Assembly (NCBI RefSeq): GCF_025766255.1
Contig: NW_026516746.1
Location: 124,001-188,000 of the forward strand
Length of the DNA: 64,000 nt
Direction: 5' to 3'
Source of the DNA: Zychaea mexicana
Lineage: Eukaryota > Mucoromycota > Mucoromycetes > Mucorales > Lichtheimiaceae
Shown: positions 49,463 to 61,116 of the stretch, in pieces
Position numbering within the stretch: the first letter of the stretch is position 1
How the letters are laid out: the number at the start of each line of letters is the position of its first letter
Notes under the pieces: generated by a model
What the model saw: only the letters and a program-made list of their open reading frames with translations
What the model was told of the DNA's origin: nothing
Database searches by the model: none
Position numbers and translations under genes: made by a program

Positions 49463-50118
49463 GAGGTAACAAAGAAAGATTTTCTTTTTGAGTGGGAGTG
49501 CGGGGTGGAAAGAAGAAGAAGAAGAGAGGAGAGGAGAGGAGAGGAGAGAGAGAAAAATAGAAATAGACCAGCTGAAGATAAAAGGAGTGTGAAAAGCCCG
49601 CGATAGGCAGTAGGGCGACAGAAGGGAGGGTGTGTGATGTGGATAAGTATGTAAGAAGAAAGACAAGTTAAAAAAAGAAACGGTTTCTCTCTTGTACCAA
49701 ATGCTTCTGCTTGCTGCTATTTGCTGTTTGCTGCTAACTCACTGCCCACGACTGCCAGCACGCTTCGGGTTTGGAAGGAGCAAAAAAAAAAAAAAAAAAA
49801 AAGCCTACGGACACTAAAAATAAATAAGTCATTTTACACGTTGTACAAGGCCACTCGTTGCCCATCCAATATGGATGAAGCTGGAAAAAAAACCCCCGCA
49901 GAGTTAAAAGAAACCGTGGAAATAAGGGTAATCTATGCCAATTATTAAAAATATGGGCACACGCACTCGAGAAACGCAAAGGGATCGGCATGTTTCACCC
50001 AGTTGTTGCGGGGCCATTCAAAAGACGGCGATTATGTGATAGACATGGTGCAATTGTTGACGGACTTCTTTATTGTCACTACTACTACTACTACTACTAC
50101 TGCCACTATCAGACTTGT
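49463..50118. other. GT49 promoter and AdoMet decarboxylase 3' flank
   Basis: Contains a purine-rich GAGGAGAGGAGAGGAG stretch (about 49515-49555), a poly-A run at 49783-49802 and an ACT repeat near 50077-50100. No gene recognised. Confidence 0.5.
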
Positions 50119-51769
50119 TCAATGTTGCTGCTGTTCCTTGGTGTAATGGCCGTACACCAGATCATAGCCGTCGAACTCGTACAGGATGCGGTGCGAGCGC
50201 TTGTAGCCGCCTGGCATCGACCCCATCGAGCGCACCATGTGACTGTGGCTATGGTTATCCTTGTGGTGGTGCGAGGTGAAGAATGTCACCGTAAACGATT
50301 CAGGATCAAAGATGTTTGTCACTTGGCTGACGAGCGTTTCGATGGGGCTCTGGCCATCGCCTGCGGTCGCATGAGACTCCTCCACGGGTATATTGGTCTC
50401 GAACGAGGCGTACGAGCAGTCAGGCTCGGGGGTGACATGGATCGTAAAGTAGCGGTCGTCCTGGAGACCGTTGGACGAGTATCCGCAGGGCTCAAACAAG
50501 AACGAGTCGATCTGGGCCTCTGGATACAACGCTCCAATGCCTGTCAACTGGTCCACGAACTGGCCGCCCACCGTGCCCAACTCGGTTAGACTGGGATCGT
50601 GGTAGAATCCCTTTTGCATCTTTTCAGGGTTCAGCCGTCGCATCAGGATTTCCACCGTCTGGTCAGCGTGCGTGTGACCAGTGCCGAATGGCGAAGGGTT
50701 CTCGACAGTCACCGGGGTCGACTGACCGCTACTGATGATTTCTCGATCCACCCTTCTTTCATTCATCTCACCTACTGCTGCTGCTGCTGCTGGTGCTGCA
50801 TGGCGTTTGGGGGAGGAGGATTCAACAGCAAGCGGAGCAACGCCGTTATGGTGAAGCACATCATCGGCCGGCTTGGTAATATAGAGATGCCATTGATCCG
50901 TTGCCACTTTGCCGATGGTATACGCCGAGCCGTTGTCTACACACAGTAAACAAAGAAAACACACACGCACACACGGTTAGTTTTAGCCGCAGACAACAAC
51001 AACAACAAAACATTTATGCATACCAAAATATTTGTTGAGAAACTCAACCTCGCTGTCCCAGGAACGATGAGGTCCGACCTGTCTCTCTGGGAACATGAAT
51101 GCCTTGCGGGAATAGAAAACACGCCACACCTTTTCAAAGCCACAGTATTGATGGGCAACCTCCAAAATACGGGGAAGGGCCAATAAAAGCGTGGTCGTAC
51201 CACATGTCTTGAGGATGAGCTTGTGAGGATATACAAACATGGACGACTCACTATGGAACGGTGGGGTGTATTGTTCATATTAATCAGCATGCTTGTACCC
51301 CTTGAATGAATTGATTCATTGGCTGTGTTGTGTGCGCGACATTACGTCATAAAACGAATTTTTCTTTTGGTACATACCTCAATAGATAGGCGTCCACATG
51401 GTCATTTGTAATTACGTTCAGGACCGTGCACTTGACAAGTGCCAACACGTCGTCCCACACAGACCGTGGAACCACGCGTAATCCGGTATTGATATTATTA
51501 GCGTTGTGATGATGGTGTACTGGATACTCGCCACGGCGATGTGGCCGGGGAGGACTAAAGCGCGCAATGGCTTCTGACTTGTCTTCGTCGTCGTTGTTGC
51601 TTGATCCATCGTCTTCCTCAGAAGAGTTGAAGTAGTCCAGATCCTGATGATCTGCGAGCCGCTGGGCGGAGGGAGAGAACCATACTTCGAGTAACTTTTC
51701 GGGTCCTTCGAAGCATCCTTGCTGCGCCGAGTAGTTGTCGCCTTGGCACGGAGTAGCAAGATCGACCAT
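50119..51769 (-). CDS. SPE2: S-adenosylmethionine decarboxylase proenzyme
   Basis: Makes decarboxylated AdoMet for spermidine/spermine synthesis. Start ATG 51769 (MVDLATPCQGDNYSAQQG) with FEGPEKLLEVWF, the conserved N-terminus. Exon 1 ends CTATTGAG and joins exon 2 to give DAYLLSESSMFV, the self-processing site: cleavage between Glu and Ser leaves the pyruvoyl group. Next come YPHKLILKTCGTTTLLLALP (catalytic Cys in KTCGTT), YSRKAFMFPERQ and PHRSWDSEVEFLNKYF. Exon 3 carries DQWHLYITKP, EILMRRLNPEKMQKGFYHDP, DSFLFEPCGYSSNGLQDDRY and TIHVTPEPDCSYASFETN. Two low-complexity insertions (acidic after DYFNSSEE, Ala-rich after KRHAAP) make it longer than the yeast enzyme. All catalytic landmarks are intact. 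Confidence 0.97.
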
Positions 51770-53699
51770 TATGATTAAGAGAAAGTGTGTGTGTGTGTTG
51801 CTTGATTAATTACTTTTGTTGTTGTTGTTGTTGTTGTGGATGATGTTGATGATGATGATGATGACGACGCGTTGGTTTGTATAAAGATAAAAGAGTAATT
51901 GATTCTAAGAAAGAGAAAGAGAGACAGAGAAGAGGGGGGGGGAGAAAGCTTATACAAAATTTTCTTGGCTAGGATTCAGTAGAGAGCAGGCGGAGGTGCA
52001 GGAGGAACGCCAGAATGCATAGCACGATGGAAAGAATAGAATAGGTGGATGTTGCTGCTGTTCAAGGTGGTTGGAAGGGTCTGTAACCTTGTACGGGTAC
52101 TACTGTTCGGCGACGTACAAAGGCTTGCTTGAGGTTTCCGTGAGACGGGATGGTGGGCAGACCAAGGAGGTTATGACAAGAGTTGAATGGTTAGAAAAAG
52201 ACCAACAGGCGTTGAGAAAGTGTCTGTGGCAAGAAGTGTGGTTGTTTTCTTTTTTCTTTAGGCGAAAAGGGAAGAAAGAAAAAAAAAGACAGTTAAAAAG
52301 AAGGAAGAAGAAGAAAAGAGCGCAGTCTACAAACGGTTAAAACATGAAAAGTTTTTCATTTGCCGATCTCTCCCTTCTGTTACCAGAGCGTCGAGACTTC
52401 TCAGTCCCCGCATAACGCTCTCTCTCTCTCTCTCGCTCTCTTTTTAACGTTTGTGGTCAAACCCTATTTTTTTTTTTGGTCAACGTCATCGCAAGTCGTT
52501 CTGTATGGCGTTGTCGTGCTTGTCGCTACTGCCAGTGTTGGTCACCGACAGCTTTCTTGAAAGCTCTTGCTGGGACATGGTCGTCGTTCTCCATTGCGAA
52601 ACTCTGTTGGAATGAAGAGGACCCTTTTTTTTGGTCTGAACGCCTGACATGCATATGAGACATAACCCCCACCCACCCACCCACCCTTTACCCCAACTTT
52701 AGACCAACAACTGTGACGACAGATTATTTCTGTGGCCCATTTGTCATTTGAGTCGTACATGTTTGTGAAAGCTGGTTGATTGATTGATTTACTTTTTTTG
52801 GAGCTCTTGATAATCAGTCAAATGCAGCACTACTAGTACTACGAAGGTACGACACGTGAGGTTGGGGGGGGGAGGGGGAAGAGATGCTGTTTTTAGATCA
52901 ATGCTGTTAGAAGAGCTGCGGCAACACCTCTGGTATAATGATGCACTGTTAGTACACTGTTCTACTGCGGCTGACCGGATTCTGAAGCGAGAATGGATGC
53001 TACCACCATGATTGATGTCATAAATCCTTGTATAGTGCAGCTGTACATATGTAGCAGCCCATCTTTGGCAACAGTGCCAAGAATGACCATTTGGAAGAAA
53101 AAAGCTTTGCGTATGATACACACTCTCTTTCACTTTTAACCCCTCAACCCTACCACCCCCTTGCTTGGCTCATCTTCTGGTGTCATCCAGCACCTCTGAA
53201 AGTTATGATGTCAACGGGACTTGTTGCAAAATATCATACATGCAAGCACGGGCCTGTATGATACAGGTAATAATATGCACCGTGTTCTTAGAATAGCTCA
53301 CATCCGTACACAGGATAAAACGCCGACGACCCCGTGTACCACGAATATCATAGCATCATGCTGTTGCTGTTTCGTAGATCAAGTAGGAAAAGGTTGCTGG
53401 ACCGCCTCTCTTCTTGCGTCTTTGAAAGAGCGCTCAAAAAGGACATTAACCGTCCTAGGAGAGAAGAGATTTTTATATTATAAACCAGCCTTCTTTTCCT
53501 TTGCCATAATAGTTAGCCATTCCGCCTTTTGTTTTAAAGCACTTTGGAGTTAATTTCATAATTTGTAAAGTGAGTGGTGGTAGCGCACATGCGCACGGTG
53601 CCGCCACCAACAGCTCCTGCAGCAGCAGCTCATACTGCATGCATATCATGCCACATATTGTAACTGTGAATCGTATTCTTCAAAGTTCCTATTAATGTA
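51770..53699. other. AdoMet decarboxylase leader and 1.9-kb gene-poor spacer
   Basis: The minus-strand leader of SPE2 has GTT and GAT repeats at 51817-51865 and a purine run at 51905-51943. A candidate upstream frame at 51957-51775 lacks an ATG. Microsatellites: CT at 52418-52442, CACC at about 52667-52688, a G run near 52863-52877. A palindrome-rich stretch lies at 53577-53612. No gene seen up to the TA before element copy B. Confidence 0.4.
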
Positions 53700-54661
53700 C
53701 TGTTGTACTTAGCATAGATCCATAATATCCACAATGCCATATACTCTTCGTTGGTGACATCTCTTTATATTAAGTGTATCGGCAAGAGTGATTTACATAC
53801 ATCATTTTGGCACCCAAGTTCTTACTTTTTGTGTGTATGTAGCAGTAAACTTGGTGTGTTTTCGAAAATGGAGCTAAAGACCTTTTTATCCGTATTAGAT
53901 GATGTGGGTTTATTTGAGAACTAGTAGTATACACAGAATAATAGCAGAGAGGTGGAGGTGTGAATGCAAAGAGAGAAGAAGTTACCTCATAGTAATTGCT
54001 ACGCACAAATCTAGTCAGTAACAGATCGTTCTGTGCAAGCACGGTAATACTATTGTTGTCTGGTATAGATACAATGCTTGTGTCTCCATGTGCTGCTGCA
54101 AGTCCCGAAGATGTCCATCAATCACCTATGTTTAGCCCGCGCTACTCCTGCCAAATCTCTTTTAAAAGATACCCATGCGCGGGGAAGAAAAAAAGTAGTA
54201 TCTAGTACGTAACAGAACGCTATTTATGCAGCATGTACAACTATGTCCAGCTGCGTTACTGTTCGTTTACATTAGACTATTTATCTCTAGATTATTTTAT
54301 ATCACTTGATAGAAAGACTCTTGCAGCCCAAATTAATGCGTCTTTTATATTAAGCAATGGAAATGACACATTCTTTGCGCTGTTGCCGAAAAACACTCAC
54401 CCTTGCTATCTCTTTGTTCATGTTTCTTAGTGTTCCACTTTCGCTTCCTTTTCGCCCAGGCTTTGTTTTCACAAGGGCATCGTAGTCCACCTCCTCGCCA
54501 TACATCATTGCTTGTATGTACACATATCGGGGGTCTCCTTGCTTTGGTTATGCGTCCAGATTGGGTCGTTTGTACAGATTCTATTGGATTGTTATACACT
54601 TTACTGTATTGCACATAAACGTTATTGTAGTTTCGGTAATGTCTCTCTTGCAGACTGTCTA

Positions 54662-54961
54662 CTATGCAATTTGTTCGGCTACAAGGTGTTTCATCAATTG
54701 TTCGATAACATAATGGGATTTAAAGAGCACGCCTCGCTTGAGCGTCGATTGATACCGCAAGGCGTAATCATCAGCGTGTCCAGCCACGTACAGGGCGAGA
54801 TTTAGACCTTTTACCAAAAAGAAATTGTGAGGCCTTTTTAATCGATGAGATGATGGTGCAAAAACGGGAAGCACGCATTTAAAAAAACGATTCAACCCAA
54901 GTTTGGATGTTGACCAACGTCGGGCAAATAACGTTGTGATTTCCTCAAATCCACCGCCCAT
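54662..54961 (-). CDS. Unrecognised ORF fragment inside element copy B
   Basis: Counterpart of 4459-4758: MGGGFEEITTLFARRWSTSK through LNLALYVAGHADDYALRYQS. Starts with ATG at 54961. Differences from copy A are amino-acid-changing. No domain recognised. Confidence 0.25.
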   Translation of the reverse strand: MGGGFEEITTLFARRWSTSKLGLNRFFKCVLPVFAPSSHRLKRPHNFFLVKGLNLALYVAGHADDYALRYQSTLKRGVLFKSHYVIEQLMKHLVAEQIA

Positions 54962-56988
54962 CTTGTTCCTTCAAGTTTTTATTTGATGATATGCTACTGT
55001 CCACACATTTATATGACCAAACGATTCCCCAAACATCATGATCCACTGTTGGGAAAACTTCCATTGAAATCTAGGAATTATGAGTATTTCTGTTAAGCGA
55101 CGATCCCTATTGGAGGGACAGATAGCCATTTCGCCGCTCATTATCAGTCGTCGCCCACGGTGTATGCAATGCCTTTGAAAGTGATCCAGAGACTAAGTCC
55201 TTCTTGACCTATTGGTAAAGGTGACATGAGCTTGGTTAACATTTCCATATACTGACCGAATCAGTGGCTCAAGATAGGGTGATTTAGAATTACCAGAATA
55301 TGGTAGCCTTGGAGCGTCCATTTTACGACAAGCCCTACATAAGACGCATGGAGTCCAAGAGCAAACACATATTACTATCCCTGCCAACTTTAGTTGATAT
55401 GCCACCTTGCCACCAGTCAATGCACCGGTTGTGAATGAAATTACTGTTGGAGAAGTCTTGTAATGAAGAAGTTGCTCGTCCCCAGCACACTTTTCTGTGG
55501 CATCTCTAGGCAAGACACATAGTAAAATTAAGCGGATCGTAATTTATACCAGAAGGGCCGAATGGGACGTAATACACAGTAAACGGTGCTCTTAACGTAT
55601 ATAAAAAGCAACTGCAAAAGAGCAGGATTTTTCTCTCGGGCTTTATTATAACATCTTAATTCGGCAACGACAAATAGTCTGCAAAGAGACGATCAGAGAC
55701 ACAATGTGTATTTTGCTGTGGAAATAGTAGGCAACAATAGGGGAGAATTCGCTTCATCTCTCTTTTTATTACATAACAAAACGAAGGCTATGAACGCGTA
55801 TGCACTAACTCACAATAACGACAAGCATAACGGACGTAAATCAGCAGGATGCAAAAGTCTAGGAGTGAGGAGCGCAACACAGATCTTTCTTTTTTAAATA
55901 GTGACAAAGTTACGCGTGTGTCAAATCTTGAACGTTCCAACAGCTTTCCCCTGAAACGGAAACTATGCGCATTGTGACGCAACGATTTGGCCAATTGACT
56001 TTGCACTCGAAATGCACAAAGGGATGGCAAGTGAACAAGGTGATCAATGGAGCAACAAATTACGCGCAAAAGTGTCAGAAGTTGTAGGAAGTCATCGTTT
56101 GTAGTGTTATTCTTCTGATCGTCCCCATGGATCTTGAACGCTGCTTTAAAAGAACGTAGAACCGCACAAAAACAAACGAACCGATTTACTTTATCGGCAG
56201 CAATGAAAAACAATGAAGGAATGAGTCGATTTCACTAGCGGCAGCGGATACTTTTAATGAGCGGGCCAACTTATCTGCAGCAGCACATACTTGGGATGGA
56301 GGATAGAACTTTAGCAGTAGCATAAACAGGGATGGAGGATGGAGGAGAGAACTGTTGGCGGATAGCGACAATGGTAAAGCAACAGTTGACGAGCACGGTT
56401 AAACATAGAAGATAACGGGTCTTTATTATAAAGTGCAGCGATGGGGGCATCTTTTTCCGCACACACATAACATTACGTGCCACACACACAGTCAAAAGAC
56501 AATATTAAAAGTACTGTGAACTACGCTATATACACACGTTGTTTGTCTTGTTGGGTGAAGGAATGTAAACTGGCTGCTGGGTGGAGTGTGTTCTCAACAT
56601 TCACTGATGATAAATTGTCTACTTTGTCAGTCACTCCTATTTCCGTCATTTACTGCTCACAGAAAAGCATTTCTTCCGTGAATGTACTTGCTCATTCGCA
56701 TTCGTGTCTTTGTTTTCGCTTGACACGGTGCCGTGCACGGCCCCACTCACAAACAAGCGCCGATACCATCGGAGGGTGCAGCTCCGCATGGTGAGAGACA
56801 CGTACCACTACCGCCGCAGCACATTTGTTTACTTGACCACCAAGCACACCCCCTTTCCTTTCCTTTCGTGATAGTCCCTTTGAGCCATATCATATGCTGA
56901 AAGCCATACTATTAAGCAAAAGCCAATGAAAATCCATGGAACTTGGTGGAACTTTTTGAAGTCCCGAGCGTGACAGTCAAAAAACGTC

Positions 56989-56996
56989 TATATAAA
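56989..56996 (+). promoter_or_regulatory. TATA box of the conserved unit in copy B
   Basis: TATATAAA in the same context as in copy A (AAAACGTC before, GCGAGC after), followed by a T/C tract. Confidence 0.4.
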
Positions 56997-57068
56997 GCGA
57001 GCAGTTTCGCTTTTCCTTTCTTTTTCTTTTTCTTCACTTTAGTTCGTTTTGGAAAGGCGTTGGGCTGT

Positions 57069-57371
57069 ATGCGCAGGGGTCACTGTCTGTGCTATGATCA
57101 GTTCCGTGCCAGTGCTGGCGATTGTTCAGAGTTTTCTGATGATTGGATGGGCTCAGTGGTCCGCCATGAAGAGATGACTGCAATGTACCAGTGCGGGTCA
57201 GTGGAGGGTGAGGAACGAACAGATTATTATTACTATTATTTATTACACACATTATTACACACAAATAAGAAAATGATAAACAAAATAAAACAATCTTTTT
57301 CTTTTCGCACTCTTCTCATAAACGTTTTACCGCTTTATATTTTTTGCTTTGCCTTTTTTTCATGTGCTTGA
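57069..57371 (+). CDS. Small ORF in the perfectly conserved block of copy B
   Basis: Starts MRRGHCLCYDQFRASAGDC as in copy A; identical over about 54 codons, then diverges at the TTA/TTAC microsatellite. Coding status doubtful. Confidence 0.2.
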   Translation: MRRGHCLCYDQFRASAGDCSEFSDDWMGSVVRHEEMTAMYQCGSVEGEERTDYYYYYLLHTLLHTNKKMINKIKQSFSFRTLLINVLPLYIFCFAFFSCA

Positions 57372-59632
57372 CAAGTTCCTTATTTTTTTGCCCACCCACA
57401 GCTCTGTGCTAAACAAAGCGGAGAACAATGACAGACGACAGTAACATGATCACAACGCGCTTTATCACACTTTGACACTCCTTTTCACTTTCTGTGTTCG
57501 CCTACATTGCTTGTTGCCGCAGATATGATGCGACCTTCTTGTGAAAAGGGGTTATTTTATAAGAGGCAACACCAGAGCATACGCCAACAGGCTAGTATAA
57601 CTGCTAGATCTTAAAATTGGAAAGTCTGTTTTCAGCTGCTCGTCTCTCTCTCTTTTTTCCTGCAAGTAGCTTATCACAACAGGATCTTTTTGTCATTTTG
57701 AAAAATGCGCCTGTTTTTGGACCAAACGTCACTTCCAAGAGGCGACAAGAAGGCGATAAAGCTTGCGCAATGACCGTGCTATCATAATAGTTCTTAAGCA
57801 TGTTGATCGCATTGTAAACTCTTTGGTCTGCTCGAATTTGTATCCTTTGTAGAGTAGATCGATGATGACGTCTGTACTATAAATGTAGCTTGATGTTAGT
57901 GAGTGGTACTTCTGTCGGTGTGGTACGAAAACATATGAGGGAAACAAAGAATCGGCAGTGCTAAGGTCAATAATAATGAGTAGATCTCGCTTGCATACTT
58001 TGATTTATGTATAGATACCTGTTTAATGGGATTGCTGAAGTTTGAGGGGCGCAAATGGACGCCTTCAATTCAACAAGCCATCTACGAAAGGAGCCATTTT
58101 GCTCGCCTTTTCCTATTTCCTCTTCTTCCAAATGAACTTGCACCTGGTGAATATGTGATTCCATTACTGCATTGGTATTATCATTGCTGTCTGGATTCTT
58201 CCTGTTGTTTTGCTTCTTGATTGAGCTATCATCGCTACCATCTGATAAATTATATATTTTATCATATACTGTATACATGTAAGCTCGACACATCAGTAAC
58301 CATCATCAAGACAAATATGACACGTCTTTGGAAACCACACTGGTAATACATATTGCTATACTGTATGCAGACTGCGTATAACCAATGATAACGTTACCTT
58401 GCTGCGATTTCATAATGATGCACCCGATAGGGTCTCCCACTAAATGTTCATACACGCGAACAGTTTCTGCGCCATATAACAACAGCAACAATAATACAAG
58501 TTGGGTTGAAAGAAAAAAAGTATTGTGTACATGTGTCGTTTATCCATTTTACCATCCAGTTCGACAGAAACAACAGCCTGCACAATTTTGACAACAATGT
58601 CGGTACCGTATGGATCGGGTGCTAATGAACTCACTGTAATGGAGCGTGCTATACGCCGGAACGAAAGAAGAAAAAAGACTAACCTGCTGGCATTTATTAC
58701 TATAAAAAGTTACATAGGAAAGCGTGCGTGTGGTGTGGCAGCGAAAAATCAGGTATATACGTGCCTGAATTCAAAATGTGCATCATCACCGATTTCGTGA
58801 TTTAGCTTTATTTCCTGAGAACTCTGTGCTAGAGTGGAAAATCCGTCCTGCTACATCTCTTCTATTAAATAGGGAAGGGTCCTTACGATTTCAATCCCAG
58901 CGTAAAATCCAGATTTGGAAATTTCACTTTGTTACGACCATGCTTTTTTAACGTTGCACGTTCTTGGGAGACTTGGGTAAACTTCAACTTTGTGCCGTCT
59001 TCCTAGACTATTACCACATTGCATTTCTCAATATGAGCTCCGAAGAGGTGTGCTACTTGATTTCATCTGCCATCAACGACATTTGAGGTTTTTTTGTAAA
59101 AATCGTTGAGCATTTTCCACCGTTAGCCGGGATTCTGACAGACTGCTCTAAATGAGCTACAATTTTACTAACTATTTTTTTTCTGCACATTTCTCGACAA
59201 AGCAGTCGACCGATCATGTCTGTCACTGTGGCTCGGATCGCATGGAGCCATGTCCAGTGCATTCTCGCAGTGTTTCAGTAGAATAGGCAACACATATTTT
59301 AACCATGTGTATTTAAATATTACTGCTGCAGCTGTTTGCTTACAAAGCTACAGATAGTTCGTTTTTGTAAGAACTTTTGCGCCTACGTTTTGTATCTGTG
59401 GTTCGAGCACCCATCGTAGGCAGTAGGCGTTATCATAGAGAATGCCCACTTAACCCTATCAACTGCGGTACTGTGTACTTACTAAATTTTTGGTGATAAT
59501 GCAATTTTGCTGAAAAGATTACAAACAAACCTCCTCCAATACTCGCTATAGCTACTACCTTGCCACGATCACCTGTGCCTATGATCAACAGTTCGCCTCC
59601 ACCAACTTCTCCTGCTGTCGCTGCCCCACCTT

Positions 59633-59668
59633 TTAGGGCTTCGGGTTTAGAGCGGGGCAGCGCCCTAA
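59633..59668. repeat. GC-rich inverted repeat
   Basis: TTAGGGC (59633-59639) and GCCCTAA (59662-59668) bracket a GC-rich loop (CGGGTTTAGAGCGGGGCAGC), in otherwise AT-rich DNA. Similar in style to the cluster at 60251-60408. Confidence 0.5.
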
Positions 59669-60250
59669 CAGGAGGGTCAGCGGGAGGGAACGTCCTACAA
59701 ATATAATTATCAATGTCATATTAGCAAAAGCATCTCTAGGTCGTAACAAATAATAGAACTTCGGGTCTTTGCTTTGGTAAGTAAGTAGGGCGAGCAAAGC
59801 GAGCTTTGTTTAGGGTGTAACAATCACATTTTTAGTAAGTATGATAGAGCGAACACAACGGCCTAGGTTTAGGGTGCAACAATCGCACCTTTCATGATGT
59901 CCCAGAATTTCCACCTCAACAATTGTCCAATACCCGTTTCAAAAGCAAGAGAATTCCACCTCTAAGATTCTGACCTGTAAATTTTACGAAGAAACTGAAC
60001 ACGATCTGTTCAGTTGCGAGGATTGCCCGGGTATTGGACATGAATCGTCTGAGAGTTCGGAGTGCATTAACTCGAGTAACTGACACAGTAATCAGCTACA
60101 TAATCTTAATCTGAAAGAGGTATTGCCTTTAGGCATTTTTAGTGCAGTGACGACAATGACTTCAAGACCAAAATTATAAAAAACACCGTTCTCACTCCTG
60201 TCAAGCAGAACAAATTTTCAGCATTGTTTGAAGGTAAAAGGGGGGTGGTA

Positions 60251-60408
60251 GGGGGCATTGCCCCCACCCGGGGTCTGGGGCAGAGCCCCAGTAAACTGGT
60301 CCCTGGAGGACAGATGCTGACACGCAGCGAAGCGGAGGGGCTCACATCGTCCGGAAGCGAAGCGGAGGGGCTCACATCGTCCGGAAGCGAAGCGGAGGGA
60401 CCAGTTTA
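60251..60408. repeat. Palindrome/tandem-repeat cluster (hairpins plus 30-bp repeats within an inverted repeat)
   Basis: Hairpin 1: GGGGGCATTGCCCCC (60251-60265). Hairpin 2: CTGGGGC-AGA-GCCCCAG (60275-60291). Then a 13-bp inverted repeat TAAACTGGTCCCT (60292-60304) / AGGGACCAGTTTA (60396-60408) that encloses a 30-bp tandem unit starting CGAAGCGGAGGGGCTCACAT at 60328 and 60358, with a partial third copy at 60388-60400. All coordinates were read directly. Confidence 0.85.
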
Positions 60409-61116
60409 TTACATATAATACTACAACTACGCCTATAGTGTTAGCAGCAGCAGCAGCAACGGATGGTATCACGGTAACAAAAACGATACCCCGCTGATTA
60501 AGCAATGTATGATTTAGATGAAGCTCTTGTCGTTGCCTTGTGCATCGTCAACTGCACAATGGCCCAAACTATACTTTAAAGTATCGTAAAAGGTCCTCAG
60601 CTCATGACCAGGCTCTTTGTCGGTTCAAGATGTTCCCATTGGTATTGTATTGCATAGCAAGAGCTGCAACTTACAATACATGTAGCAGCAGGGCCTTGCA
60701 TAAGCACCATTATGCATGGAAATATGAATAAATATGCACTAGCTCTCCATGATTGGACGTAGTAGCCATGTATGGGAGCCATCATGCATGTCAACTCAAA
60801 CTAACACCACGTCTCTCTTCCAATTCGACACCATACACCTCTATTAGTAACTAGAAAGAATAACCAATGATTCCATAAAAAATTTTCTGTATTCAAACAA
60901 GGGCATAGACCTTAGTATTAACGGGGGAAGGTGAGTTTTTACGTGTATTTGGTGTGCTATAAAATTGCTCGAAGGTCCGGGAAGCAAATGGGAGGTTTGG
61001 GTTGGGTAATCGAATGGGGATTATGTGTTATTTTTTAAAACTTTATAAAAGAAAGATGGGAGAAAGTCATGGGAGAAAAAAGAGATGTTCTTAATACTGT
61101 ATGCATTCTGGGTGGT

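Larger units (their letters stand above)
53700..58363. mobile_element. 4.66-kb TA-flanked repeat, copy B
   Basis: Sister of copy A (3461-8108), same orientation. The left end is TA|CTGTTGTACTTAGC (53698-53710), differing from copy A (TA|CAGTGTACTTAGC) by one substitution and one inserted base; the right end is GCTATACTG|TA (58364-58365), identical to A. Copy B lacks the extra stretch A has near 4147-4190, and has B-only insertions near 56073-56092 and 56299-56335, the latter a local tandem duplication of a GGGATGGAGGAT motif. Conserved minus ORF pieces (54662-54961, 55193-55635, 57604-57801, 57967-58293) and the TATA-led plus unit (56989-57371) are shared. No known transposase found; could be non-autonomous. 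Confidence 0.8.
58364..61116. other. 2.75-kb gene-poor region with TE relics
   Basis: Right flank of copy B to the beta-tubulin stop. Minus strand reads SSLAPDPYGTDIVVKIVQAV (ending about 58553) and, after a possible intron, ETVRVYEHLVGDPIGCIIMK (about 58400-58463) that runs into copy B. A minus ORF 59053-59262 (HWTWLHAIRATVTDMIGRLL) is unidentified. At about 59970-60083 the plus strand reads CKFYEETEHDLFSCEDCPGI with GHESSESSEC, a zinc-knuckle-like pattern. GC-rich palindromes lie at 59633-59668 and 60251-60408. No intact gene. Confidence 0.4.

Noticed and set aside
51775..51957. 60-codon upstream ORF in the SPE2 leader (AdoMetDC genes elsewhere use regulatory uORFs)
   Set aside because: Its first codon is TTG, not ATG, and the sequence is low-complexity; no uORF with an ATG was evident.
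59390..59430. GGTTCGAGCACC resembling a tRNA B box
   Set aside because: No A box or foldable cloverleaf upstream at the right distance; the B-box consensus ends wrongly.
59809..59890. TTTAGGGTG repeats as telomere-like sequence
   Set aside because: Only two dispersed copies of a longer non-telomeric box; no tandem TTAGGG array.
59500..60420. Nuclear copy of mitochondrial DNA
   Set aside because: GC-rich palindromes are reminiscent of mitochondrial repeats, but no mitochondrial gene fragment could be read, so kept only as a question in the findings.
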